Shown here: positions 8,784 to 16,842 of the stretch, piece by piece
How positions within the stretch are numbered: the first letter of the stretch is position 1
Layout: each line of letters begins with the position of its first letter
Origin: Caballeronia sordidicola
GTDB lineage: Bacteria > Pseudomonadota > Gammaproteobacteria > Burkholderiales > Burkholderiaceae
DNA: 64,000 nucleotides
Direction: 5' to 3'
Assembly (NCBI RefSeq): GCF_000729995.1
Contig: NZ_JNFG01000214.1
Location: 62,001 to 126,000 of the forward strand
Position numbers and translations under genes: made by a program
Notes under the pieces: model-generated
Database searches by the model: none
What the model was told of the DNA's origin: nothing
What the model saw: only the letters and a program-made list of their open reading frames with translations

Positions 8784-10718
8784 TTACAGGCAGCTGCTAT
8801 TGGCCGCAGGACCGGGACATGCGCGGAATGACGGTGGTGGCTTATGCGCTGGAGGTGTATGGTCCCCGTTCCCCGGCTGCGGCGGCTTTGCGGATGGCAT
8901 GAAGCCATGGTCCGGACCGAACCAGACGGACTGGGACTGTGGGGTTGGAGTCCACTGAACGAGTTCTCCCGGAGACTTACACATCGGATGCGACAACGTT
9001 TCAGCACAAAAGGTTTGAGAGAGTGGAGAAAGTCGAGTTAGCAGCACCCACGCTCCCAAGGCGTTGGACGCGACTTCGTTCGGCCCTGAGGTGAAATCGT
9101 CATAGGTTGGGCAGCCTCCGCTCACGTTTCGAACTGAACAGAGCGCGATGGCCGCTGCGAGTTCATCGCCCTGTTGCTGGGTTATGACGCCCTTGTCGAC
9201 CGTCACGACCCTGTGAAGAGGTGCCTTTGCGAGCAGTTGGTAATAGAAGTCAAAAGTCGCGAGCTTATCTGCGGCACTGGGAAAATTCGCTGGAGTCGCC
9301 CCTGATACATTCTGTTCCGCTGGCGCGGCCGGCGTCGCCGAGGACGCAGGTGGAGTCGCGTCCATAGCTGTGTTGAAAGACCTGGATACATCATTGGGCA
9401 GCACGAGCATCATCGGCGAGTTCGCGTCAAGCTTGTTCGACTTATTCTCTGAACCTCCATAAACCTCTACCATTTTTTTCCGGGAAAATACGTTTAACGT
9501 GACAAGACCAATGACTACCCCCTTTTCCTCTGCAGTCAGTTCGTTACCGTTCAGCGGACAGATCTCCGTTGCACGATAGCGCTTCACATTTTCGCTGCTT
9601 AATTTGTCGAATCCACACTCACCATAGTCACGGCAGAGCGCCAATAGCGGTTCGAGACACTTTGTGGTTGCGGTCAAGATGGCGGCCTGCTCGGTGAGGG
9701 AGTTACCGTCCTTGTAGAAAGGGATGTAAAAATCCGATGGGGAAATGACTGCAGCGTTGTAGAGCGCCGTGAGCTCCATCAGGCGCTGGTACTCCCAAAA
9801 CATGGCTTTGAGGTAGAAGAGGTTCGATGCTGCTGCGGACTTCACCTTAATATCCACTAGCGCATAAGGCATCAGGGTAACCTGATACGGCACTGCCGCG
9901 CTGGGGTCATAGGTCGCGTAGTGTGAAATTTTGGCGATGGCGTCAGAGGCGTTGGTTGGCGTATCAAGGGTGCCAGCGCTCTGGTATTGCCGAACCTGCA
10001 CGTCGTTTTTCGACAGCGTGTCCATGGTCTTCTGGCTCAGTGACAGATTTGCTGACGCGCCAAAACCGCTCGCACTCACCGTCAGCCCCATAGACTGAGA
10101 CGTTGTCGATGTCGACTGGTCGAGAGTGAAGAGGATGCCGAGAGTTCCTCCCAGCTTGATCGACGAAACATACGAGTCGCCGCATCGTTGAAAGAATTCA
10201 GCATCACTGAGATTCTTCTGGTCAGCGACCAGATCCAATTTTTTGTCCTTGCCTATAAGGAATTCTGTTCCTTTATCGGAGAGCACTCTTCCTAAAATGT
10301 ATGTTTTAGATTTGTCGCTGCTGTTGAAGCTACTGAAGTTAGCAGACACCGATGCACCGTAGCCGACACCACTATATGATCCGCCTGCTGAGATATTGAG
10401 TGTTTTTTCAAACTGTTCCCGGTCGGAAATGTAGCGATAGTCAGCAGTTACGCTCCCACCTTGGGTCTTCAGTTCGGTGCCACCTACGCACACATACGGG
10501 GTTGGTCGGCCCGCCAGGCTGTTCCACCCCTGTCCGAGAACAACTCCATCCGAAGGGAAGGGTTCAGTGAATATCTCGTTGTCCGAAAGCGTCGCATTTT
10601 GCGGAGTTTTCGTCGCCGGTTGTTCCTCTGACCGTGATTCGAGCGTCGGTGATCTGCTGTTACACGCACTTAAAAGAGCCACCATAACCAACGCGACCAC
10701 CGTTCTCGCGCTCTGCAT
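8784..10718 (-). CDS. Lipoprotein with MACPF/perforin-like domain, 644 aa
   Basis: Starts at the ATG at 10718, preceded by AAGGG at 8 bases; in-frame starts at 10724, 10742 (ATG) and 10751 (TTG) lack a better RBS. Residues 1-19 form a lipoprotein signal peptide with lipobox LSAC (Cys19). After a Ser/Thr/Pro linker, residues 90-145 hold the Ser/Gly-rich strands typical of the MACPF start, and 179-192 reads 'CGDSYVSSIKLGG', close to the family signature (Y-G-T-H-[YF]-x-x-S-x-x-x-G-G). MACPF proteins assemble membrane pores. The C-terminal 200 residues are helical then Pro-rich. Lipid anchoring suggests delivery to the outer membrane or surface; target (host cell, rival or own membrane) is unknown. 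AT content is higher than in neighbouring genes. Lipoprotein status is sure; the MACPF call is likely but rests on one motif. Confidence 0.75.
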   Translation of the reverse strand: MQSARTVVALVMVALLSACNSRSPTLESRSEEQPATKTPQNATLSDNEIFTEPFPSDGVVLGQGWNSLAGRPTPYVCVGGTELKTQGGSVTADYRYISDREQFEKTLNISAGGSYSGVGYGASVSANFSSFNSSDKSKTYILGRVLSDKGTEFLIGKDKKLDLVADQKNLSDAEFFQRCGDSYVSSIKLGGTLGILFTLDQSTSTTSQSMGLTVSASGFGASANLSLSQKTMDTLSKNDVQVRQYQSAGTLDTPTNASDAIAKISHYATYDPSAAVPYQVTLMPYALVDIKVKSAAASNLFYLKAMFWEYQRLMELTALYNAAVISPSDFYIPFYKDGNSLTEQAAILTATTKCLEPLLALCRDYGECGFDKLSSENVKRYRATEICPLNGNELTAEEKGVVIGLVTLNVFSRKKMVEVYGGSENKSNKLDANSPMMLVLPNDVSRSFNTAMDATPPASSATPAAPAEQNVSGATPANFPSAADKLATFDFYYQLLAKAPLHRVVTVDKGVITQQQGDELAAAIALCSVRNVSGGCPTYDDFTSGPNEVASNALGAWVLLTRLSPLSQTFCAETLSHPMCKSPGELVQWTPTPQSQSVWFGPDHGFMPSAKPPQPGNGDHTPPAHKPPPSFRACPGPAANSSCL

Positions 10719-11132
10719 AGTCATCACCCTTTTCAATTGCATTACTAACAATCATTTTTCCATGCGAGTGATACGCGACGCTCCTTTGCGTTATAAGTTG
10801 TGGGCTATCAGAATGCAAGCAGAAGCGGCTGTTTTTGTGACCTTACACCGCTGTACAGGCTCGCCCACCTTATGCCGCATTACGAGGCTCTCCAGAGTCA
10901 GTCGCATGCCACGAAAGCAGCCTCACCGCGGCAGTCACGTCCGCGAACGTGCCCCGAACGTCTGGGTGAGTTCATGGACACTGCTCGCGTCGCAATTGGG
11001 AAGCGACGTCATCGCTCCATGCCTGGTGTGCTCCACGGAAACCCCCGCAAGACGTTGGTGTATCCGAACGCGCACGCGTCGGCGGACTGCGAAGGTCGCA
11101 GGCCTAAGTCAGCCACGTCGGGGCAGCGAACC
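10719..11132. other. Intergenic stretch between lipoprotein gene and dnaE2 remnant
   Basis: About 400 bases. It should contain the promoter of the lipoprotein gene in its AT-rich left end (10719-10800). The remainder has only Arg/His-rich chance ORFs. No repeat or RNA recognised. Confidence 0.35.
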
Positions 11133-12762
11133 TCAGCAAAAATCCCGACTTGCCGTCTGCAGGTCGCCGAGCAGGTGGGACATGTCGACGAGTCGGTGCG
11201 CGATCAGATGGCGAACCTCCCCCTGGCATTGCCATGTGCCATAGACCCCGAGCAACGACGCCCCCAGCGTTTCCTTGCGCTGCTTTTCAAATACGCTCTG
11301 CCAGACGATCACATTTACATTGCCGGTCTCGTCCTCCAGCGTGAGGAAGAGCACCCCGTTCGCGGTACCGGGGCGCTGGCGTACGGTAACCAGGCCGCAG
11401 CCACGGGCAAGGCGTCCATCGCGATAGGTACGCAGTGTCTCCGCAGGCATCAGCCGGTTCGCGAGCAGTCGAGGGCGCAGGAGCGCAAGCGGATGCCGAC
11501 CAAGCGTCAATCCCACGGAGCGGTAATCGGCGACGATCTCGTGACCCTCAGTCGGCGCGCCAAGGTCGGGCGTTTCGTCCTCGATGGCCCCTGCCGCAAG
11601 CATGTCTTTTTCAGGCACTGCAGCGACTGACTGCCAGAGCGCTTCGCGGCGGTTGCCGGCGAGCGCTGCCAGTGCATTCGCCTCTGCCAGCACGCGTAGA
11701 TCCTTCCGATCGAGTTGCGCGCGGCGCGCGAGGTCGTTGACATTCGAAAACGGGCGGACCGCGCGCGCGGTCTCAATGCGCCCGGCGGCGCCGTCCTTCA
11801 TGCCGCGCAGCAGCGACATGCCAAGCCGCACGGCGGGCCGCGTTGCGCCCACCACGCTGACGAGCGACCAGTCCCACCCACTGACCGTCACGTCGACGGG
11901 CAGAACCTTCACGTCGTGCCGCTGCGCGTCCTGCACGAGTTGCGAAGGCGAATAAAAGCCCATTGGCTGGGAGTTGAGGAGCGCCGCAAGGAAAGCCTCA
12001 GGTTCATGGCATTTCAGCCAGCTGCTTGAGTACACGAGTAGAGCAAAGCTCGCGGCGTGACTCTCCGGAAACCCATACTCGCCAAACCCTTTAATCTGCT
12101 CGAAAATGCTGTCCGCGAACGCCTTTTCGTAGCCGCGCTCAAGCATCCCGTTGACGATGCGGTGGTACTATTTTTCAAGACCGCCCTTTCGCTTCCACGC
12201 GGCCATTGCCCGCCGCAACTCGTCAGCCTCGCCTGGCGTAAAACCGGCTGCGAGAATCGCGACCTGCATGACCTGTTCCTGAAAGATCGCAACGCCGAGT
12301 GTGCGACCAAGCGCAATTTTCAGCGCGTCACTGGGATACGAGACAGGCTCAAGGCCTTGCCGCCGTTGCAGGTAAGGATGCACGGCGCCCCCCCTGTATA
12401 GGGCCGGGCCTGACGATCGCCACCTGAATGACGAGATCGTGGAAAGTACGCGGCTGGATGCGCGGCAGCATCGACATCTGCGCGCGCGACTCGATCTGGA
12501 AAACTCCGATCGTGTCGGCCGCCGAAATCATCGCGTAGGTCTTCGGATCCTCTGCAGGGATGTCCTGCATCTCGAAACGCTCCCCACGTTGCTCCGAGAC
12601 AAAGTCGAGGGCGCGCTGGATGGCCGATAGCGTGCCGAGTGCGAGGATGTCGATCTTGAGCAGCCCGAGCGCATCGAGGTCGTCCTTGTCCCATTCAATG
12701 ACACTGCGCCCGGCCATTGCCGCATTCTCAACGGGTACGAGGCGCGTGAGCTTGCCCCGGCT
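11133..12762 (-). pseudogene. dnaE2: Error-prone DNA polymerase DnaE2 (ImuC), truncated and broken
   Basis: The translated pieces match the C-terminal half of DnaE2, the SOS-induced polymerase that works with ImuA/ImuB in mutagenic repair: 'VIEWDKDDLDALGLLKIDIL', 'VRPGPIQGG', 'QVMQVAILAAGFTPGEAD', 'GFPESHAASFALL', and a C-terminal OB-type region. Three lesions are visible. A run of seven C on the plus strand near 12386-12392 adds one base relative to the expected frame. A Tyr codon has become TAG at 12168-12170. All sequence upstream of the 'RGKLTRLVPVEN' block (about 12762) is missing and replaced by short repeats. The native length is over 1000 residues; about 540 remain. No imuA or imuB is nearby. 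The gene cannot make a working polymerase. Confidence 0.9.
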
Positions 12763-12776
12763 GTTGAAGTTCGTAA

Positions 12777-12830
12777 ATTCCGCTAATGGTGTCCGTTGGA
12801 GCGCTAATCGTGTCCGTTAATTCCGCTAAC
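12777..12830. repeat. Short tandem repeats at the dnaE2 breakpoint
   Basis: Two near-identical 17-mers, CGCTAATsGTGTCCGTT at 12781-12797 and 12802-12818 (16 of 17 identical), flanked by two copies of AATTCCGCTAA (12776-12786 and 12819-12829). They sit exactly where dnaE2 homology stops. Multiple short subrepeats of this sort are typical of insertion-sequence or transposon ends (IS21 type, for example), so this is probably the scar of an element. Confidence 0.55.
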
Positions 12831-12974
12831 GCAGCCGACCGCTGTTATTGAACATACGCATCTCGCGATGACGGCTGATCGCGTCCAGCGCAGCAGCGAA
12901 GTGACCTGACCGGCGAAATACAGAAGCGGGGACTGTTTCTAGGAGCGTGCGGTGCACACGACAGAATTCCGCTG

Positions 12975-13895
12975 TTGGTTCCAGCATTGGAGGCCGGTGA
13001 GATAGCCTCGATAAGATTCTTAGAGTTCTTTGCGTCGGCGATCCGCAATCCGCACACGTGCCGGGCGTACGCGCGCGCGGCCAGTGACTTCCTCGCGTGG
13101 TGTGCCCGCGCTGGCGTACCGTCGATCACGGCCTTGCAGCCGCTGCACGTCGCGGCCGGGATCGAGCGGCAGACGCAGACCCTGTCGGCGCCGACCGTCA
13201 AGCAGCACCTGGCCGCGATCCGGCATCTGTTCGACTGGCTTGTCACCGGCCAGGTCGTGCCGCACAACCCGGCCGCGTCGGTGCGCGGGCCCATCCACAC
13301 CGCAAAGAAAGGGAAAACGCCGGTACTCGACGCGACGGAAGCGCGGCAGCTGCTCGACAGCATCGACGTGAGCACACCGGTGGGGCTGCGCGACCGCGCG
13401 CTGATTGCCTTGATGGTGTTTTCGTTCGCGCGCGTGGGCGCGGCGCTCGCGATGCGGGTCGAGGACGTCTACGTGCAGCAGCGGCGGCTGTGGGTGCGGC
13501 TGCGTGAAAAAAGCGGCAAGCGTCATGAGATGCCGTGTCACCACACGCTGGAGGCGTACCTGCACGCGTATCTGGACGGTACCGGGATCGGCGACGATCC
13601 GAAGGGGCCACTGTTCCGCACGATCGCGCGTGGCACCGGGCGGCTCAGCGACGCGCCGCTACCGCGGGCGAACGCCTACGCGATGGTGCGGCGCCGCGCG
13701 CTGGTGGCCGGGATCGGCACGGCCGTCGGCAACCACACGTTCCGCGCGACCGGTATCACTGCGTACCTGAAGAATGGCGGCACGCTCGAGAACGCCGCGG
13801 CCATGGCCAATCACGCATCGACGCGCACCACGCAGTTGTATGACCGGCGTCGTGATGAGCTCAGCCAGGATGAGGTCGAACGCATCCGCGTGTGA
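12975..13895 (+). CDS. Tyrosine recombinase/integrase (TnpS-like), 306 aa
   Basis: Phage-integrase-type site-specific recombinase that cuts and rejoins DNA through a 3'-phosphotyrosine. The N-terminal SAM-like core-binding domain covers about residues 10-100 (IRNPHTCRAYARAASDFL...). The catalytic domain shows R153 (FSFARVG), then H254-x-x-R257 (NHTFRATGIT), H280 (ANHAST) and nucleophile Y289. All five residues are present, so it may be active. The start is uncertain: TTG at 12975 has no RBS, and the frame is open upstream without a good ATG. It lies just right of the repeats that end the dnaE2 remnant and just left of a TnpT/KfrA-like fragment, echoing the intact tnpT/tnpS-like pair at 47.2-49.9 kb. 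It may be the left-hand relic of a Tn3-family (Tn4651-type) resolution module. Confidence 0.85.
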   Translation: MVPALEAGEIASIRFLEFFASAIRNPHTCRAYARAASDFLAWCARAGVPSITALQPLHVAAGIERQTQTLSAPTVKQHLAAIRHLFDWLVTGQVVPHNPAASVRGPIHTAKKGKTPVLDATEARQLLDSIDVSTPVGLRDRALIALMVFSFARVGAALAMRVEDVYVQQRRLWVRLREKSGKRHEMPCHHTLEAYLHAYLDGTGIGDDPKGPLFRTIARGTGRLSDAPLPRANAYAMVRRRALVAGIGTAVGNHTFRATGITAYLKNGGTLENAAAMANHASTRTTQLYDRRRDELSQDEVERIRV

Positions 13896-13966
13896 AAGGT
13901 CAGTCGGTGAGCAGGCTGCCCGAATGTCTCATGGGCAGTCCAAGTGGGGGAAGTGTGTTGCTGCCA
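13896..13966. other. Short gap after left recombinase gene
   Basis: 71 bases between the recombinase stop and the TnpT-like fragment. Sequence is GC-poorer than the flanks with no hairpin that I can define. The homology with the intact module does not extend here, so a junction must lie close by. Confidence 0.35.
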
Positions 13967-14290
13967 CTAGCAGTCGGGTGGTTCTGGGTGGCAAAGCAAC
14001 GATGCGGCCGAGTACGATCTCGTCCAGGACACAAAGGCCCATGATACGAACGAGCCTGACCCCTTTACGGGTCGCCGCGTCCAGTTTCTTTTGCAAGCGG
14101 GCGGCCGCCTGCCGCTCGCGCTCGATTTCCAGCAGCGCCCAGGTTCGGCGGCTCTCAGCCGTTCCTGCGCCAGCGCTCCGTCGGCACGCAGTTTGTCCAG
14201 TCCCGAAGAGAAGTCACGTCGGGCGGTCTCCAGCGCCTCCTGCAACTGCTGCTCGCCCTGTCGCCCGAGCCGTACCTACTCGTGCAGCGT
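13967..14290 (-). pseudogene. Fragment of TnpT/KfrA-like coiled-coil DNA-binding protein
   Basis: The minus strand here encodes pieces of the same coiled-coil region as the intact gene at 47230-48276: 'ALETARRDFSSGLDKLRADG' here against 'ALETARHDFASELDKLRADG' there, then 'LAQERLRAAE' against 'LAQERLKAAE', after which the frames diverge by small deletions. The DNA is clearly related, including an identical 19-mer (TGCAACTGCTGCTCGCCCT) at 14241-14259 and 47696-47714. The N-terminal DNA-binding domain and C-terminus are gone. It cannot be functional, but marks where a second copy of the module once stood. Confidence 0.8.
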
Positions 14291-14330
14291 CGACGTCGCT
14301 GCAATGGAGACGCAAGGCAAGGAATCGCGG

Positions 14331-15977
14331 TTATCCAGCGCTGGACCCAAGCAAAAATGGCACGGTATGCGTCGTCAACGCGATTGAATTCGCATCAAAC
14401 GGCAGTGCATGTGTCATCGGGTTTGTGTCGACACCCCCCGATTTCTTGTCGACATCCGCAAGTGGACTCTTAAGAAAATGTTGTTGCAAGACCCCGATCA
14501 GGGAAACATCGTTTGTTTCGCGCGCGAGTTGCTCAATTTGTTTGGCCTGTCGTACTTCGACCACATATGCAGTCGCACGAATACTACGTTGGGCCTCTGC
14601 AATGCGAGCCTTTGCTGACTCTGAGAGTTCACCGGTGGTCCATAGCTCAAACCGTAGTTTGAGATTTCGCCACTCGGGATGCTCGAGCGCACGTTGTCGC
14701 ACCAACGGAATGCGCTTGGTCAGCCATTTCTCGATTTCGTCGTCATCGACGAGGCGGCCGGGCATATAGCCCTTGCATTCAATGAAGTAGACACATTGCT
14801 CGTCGACGACTCCGCGGACGTCGATTTCAGCCACATCTTTTCCATTCTGTCGATAGATATCGTTCAACTTCACCCGTGCGTGAAATTTCTTCCGCACGAT
14901 GTCGGCGACTACAAACTCGAAAAGCGCTCCGCGCAGCCTGCTCACCGCGCCTTCGATCTTGCCAAGTTTGGTAAAAAACGTAGTGAATTTTTCCGGGTCT
15001 ATCGTTGCTTGGGCAGCATTCGTCATCGTGGCGATGAGCTCAGTGAGCGCGGCCGCTAGCTCGTCGCCAAACAATGAAGCAGGGGTCGCCGGCACGACAC
15101 CATGCTTGCGAGCCAACCTCAAAGCTTCTGGCGTGTACCGCTCGGCGACGAAGAACTGAATGCATCGCCCAACTTTCTTCAAGCTGCGCAAAGTGAGGCA
15201 CTTGTGAATGAAAGGCTCCAGCCCAGCTTCGGTAAGAACGCCACCTAGGAAGACGTCGAACACGACAAAGCCAGGCTTAGGTTTCGCATCGGCTGCCCAG
15301 TTTGCCAGCCCTCCCAGATATGACGGTGCCGTGATGTCCCATTCGAAAGTTGAAACTCGCGGCTGTCGGGTCCCCTCGTCGCGAACCTCAAATTTTTCGT
15401 AGCTGCCCAGCCCCAGCTCGCGCGCCCACGATTTGAGCGCGCTTAGCAATATGGCCTCCGTGATGAGGCGTGCTTTCATTCGCGCGGCCGGCTGCTCGAG
15501 ATACTCTGCACCTCTCGCGAACGCAACGCAGGTACCTACGCCGGGAACATCCAGTTCCTCGAGCAGCTTCGCCTCGACCAAGCGCGCGCGGATCGTGTCA
15601 GCAGCCAGTTGCCGCGTCTGCTCCAGTGGCGCACCTGCAGCGATGCTGAAGTGGTCTACCGGCATAATGCCACCGCGTTGCTGGAGCGCTGCCAGCGCCC
15701 TTGCATAGCTTCCCTTGCTGGCGTAAAGAGCTTTCACCAGTGTCGACCAGAAAGCGGACGAGCCGTATTGTTCAGGCAGGTACAGAAAACGTGCGTTGCG
15801 CGGGAAGGCCAGATTCGTAAGACTTCGGACCGCCGGTGATCGCCGCGAGACGCGCTGACGAGCAGCAGCAGCCAACAAACCATGCTCCTCGATTAGGATA
15901 GCCGCGACGTCGCTACTTAGGCCAGGCCCACGACTTCGCAGGACTTCTTCGATAGCATCAGGCACTAAGAACTCCAA
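14331..15977 (-). CDS. PD-(D/E)XK nuclease-like protein, 548 aa
   Basis: Unnamed protein with a probable restriction-endonuclease fold in its C-terminal half. The core reads E354 (ALFEFVVADIV), D386 (AEIDVRG) and E400-C-K402 (YFIECKG), the spacing of a PD-(D/E)XK metal-dependent DNase active site, followed by a helix 'DEIEKWLTKRIPLVR'. Residues 1-50 look like a winged helix-turn-helix, and 60-300 is a mixed region without known motif. It stands alone on the minus strand, with an AT-rich upstream region (15978-16110) suitable for a promoter. Its last codons end next to the TnpT fragment, so the 3' end could be a fusion with transposon sequence. Most likely a defence or DNA-repair nuclease; that is inference from fold and island context. 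Confidence 0.75.
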   Translation of the reverse strand: MEFLVPDAIEEVLRSRGPGLSSDVAAILIEEHGLLAAAARQRVSRRSPAVRSLTNLAFPRNARFLYLPEQYGSSAFWSTLVKALYASKGSYARALAALQQRGGIMPVDHFSIAAGAPLEQTRQLAADTIRARLVEAKLLEELDVPGVGTCVAFARGAEYLEQPAARMKARLITEAILLSALKSWARELGLGSYEKFEVRDEGTRQPRVSTFEWDITAPSYLGGLANWAADAKPKPGFVVFDVFLGGVLTEAGLEPFIHKCLTLRSLKKVGRCIQFFVAERYTPEALRLARKHGVVPATPASLFGDELAAALTELIATMTNAAQATIDPEKFTTFFTKLGKIEGAVSRLRGALFEFVVADIVRKKFHARVKLNDIYRQNGKDVAEIDVRGVVDEQCVYFIECKGYMPGRLVDDDEIEKWLTKRIPLVRQRALEHPEWRNLKLRFELWTTGELSESAKARIAEAQRSIRATAYVVEVRQAKQIEQLARETNDVSLIGVLQQHFLKSPLADVDKKSGGVDTNPMTHALPFDANSIALTTHTVPFLLGSSAG

Positions 15978-16842
15978 GGGCTGTCACACTGCGCTATTTA
16001 TAACAGAATTTAATGTTCTGGGTACTGTCTTCGTTTTCTAAAATTCTCTATCTAGAACAACGAGTTATAAAAACTGATCAAGCTTCTCAAACGTCATAAC
16101 TTTGTCACGGTCGTTGTTTTCCACAGATGAGCGCCTTGCGAGCAGCCGAGCGACCCACTGCGAAAAAGCGTCGAAGCGCACTTCTCAACGCGGAAACAGG
16201 TTAAGACATGACATGATTGCCGGCACCACACTTCTCCCGCGGGGCTACCTCCCACGTCCCATTGAGGGTTGCATGCTGCACAAGTTGGTTCAGTCGGCGC
16301 AGGCCACAGGTCAAGTCCGCGCCGATGTCATGCCTCGCCCCCCGCTCGGCTCACCAGGATGAGTGGGTCATCCTCTATCGTCCGTAGAGAAGCGTCCGGG
16401 CAAGTTCGCGTCCGGCGTTCCTAAAGTCGCGCCCGCCGGGTTGTCGAACTCACAGTGGATGCGTTGACGGAGTGGCTGCACCGCATTGCCGAGGAGGATC
16501 GCGTTGCTTTGACCCAGTATCTAGCCTTCCACGGACTGGAACCGCCATCGTCGATCAACCGAGGCCTGGGACGACAGACCACGCACCACATGCATTGTCC
16601 TCCAGAGAGTTCGGCCAGGTCATCAAGCTGGTGAACCGATCAAACCGAGCGACACGACTTTGATAACCAAATCCTTGGAAGACCTTTTATGTCTTGCCGT
16701 CCGGATGTAGTTCCCAGCAATGGACCCGGGGGCGCGTTCTAAAGCAATCGCAAAAGCGCACGTTACAATATTCGCATAACAGACCCCAAGATCGATGGCT
16801 GCATCCGCCTTCGGTTCACCGGTCGACCAATCCGGGGAGATC
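15978..16842. other. Intergenic stretch between nuclease gene and OLD gene
   Basis: Contains an AT-rich segment (15978-16110), probably the promoter of the minus-strand nuclease gene. The plus strand near 16440-16545 translates into a protein-like piece (VELTVDALTEWLHRIAEEDR...) that may be gene debris. The AT-rich 16640-16790 stretch could carry the promoter for the OLD/helicase pair. No RNA gene or repeat seen. Confidence 0.35.

Noticed and set aside
10800..11630. 276-codon plus-strand ORF
   Set aside because: Runs antisense into dnaE2 homology and has no protein-like composition.
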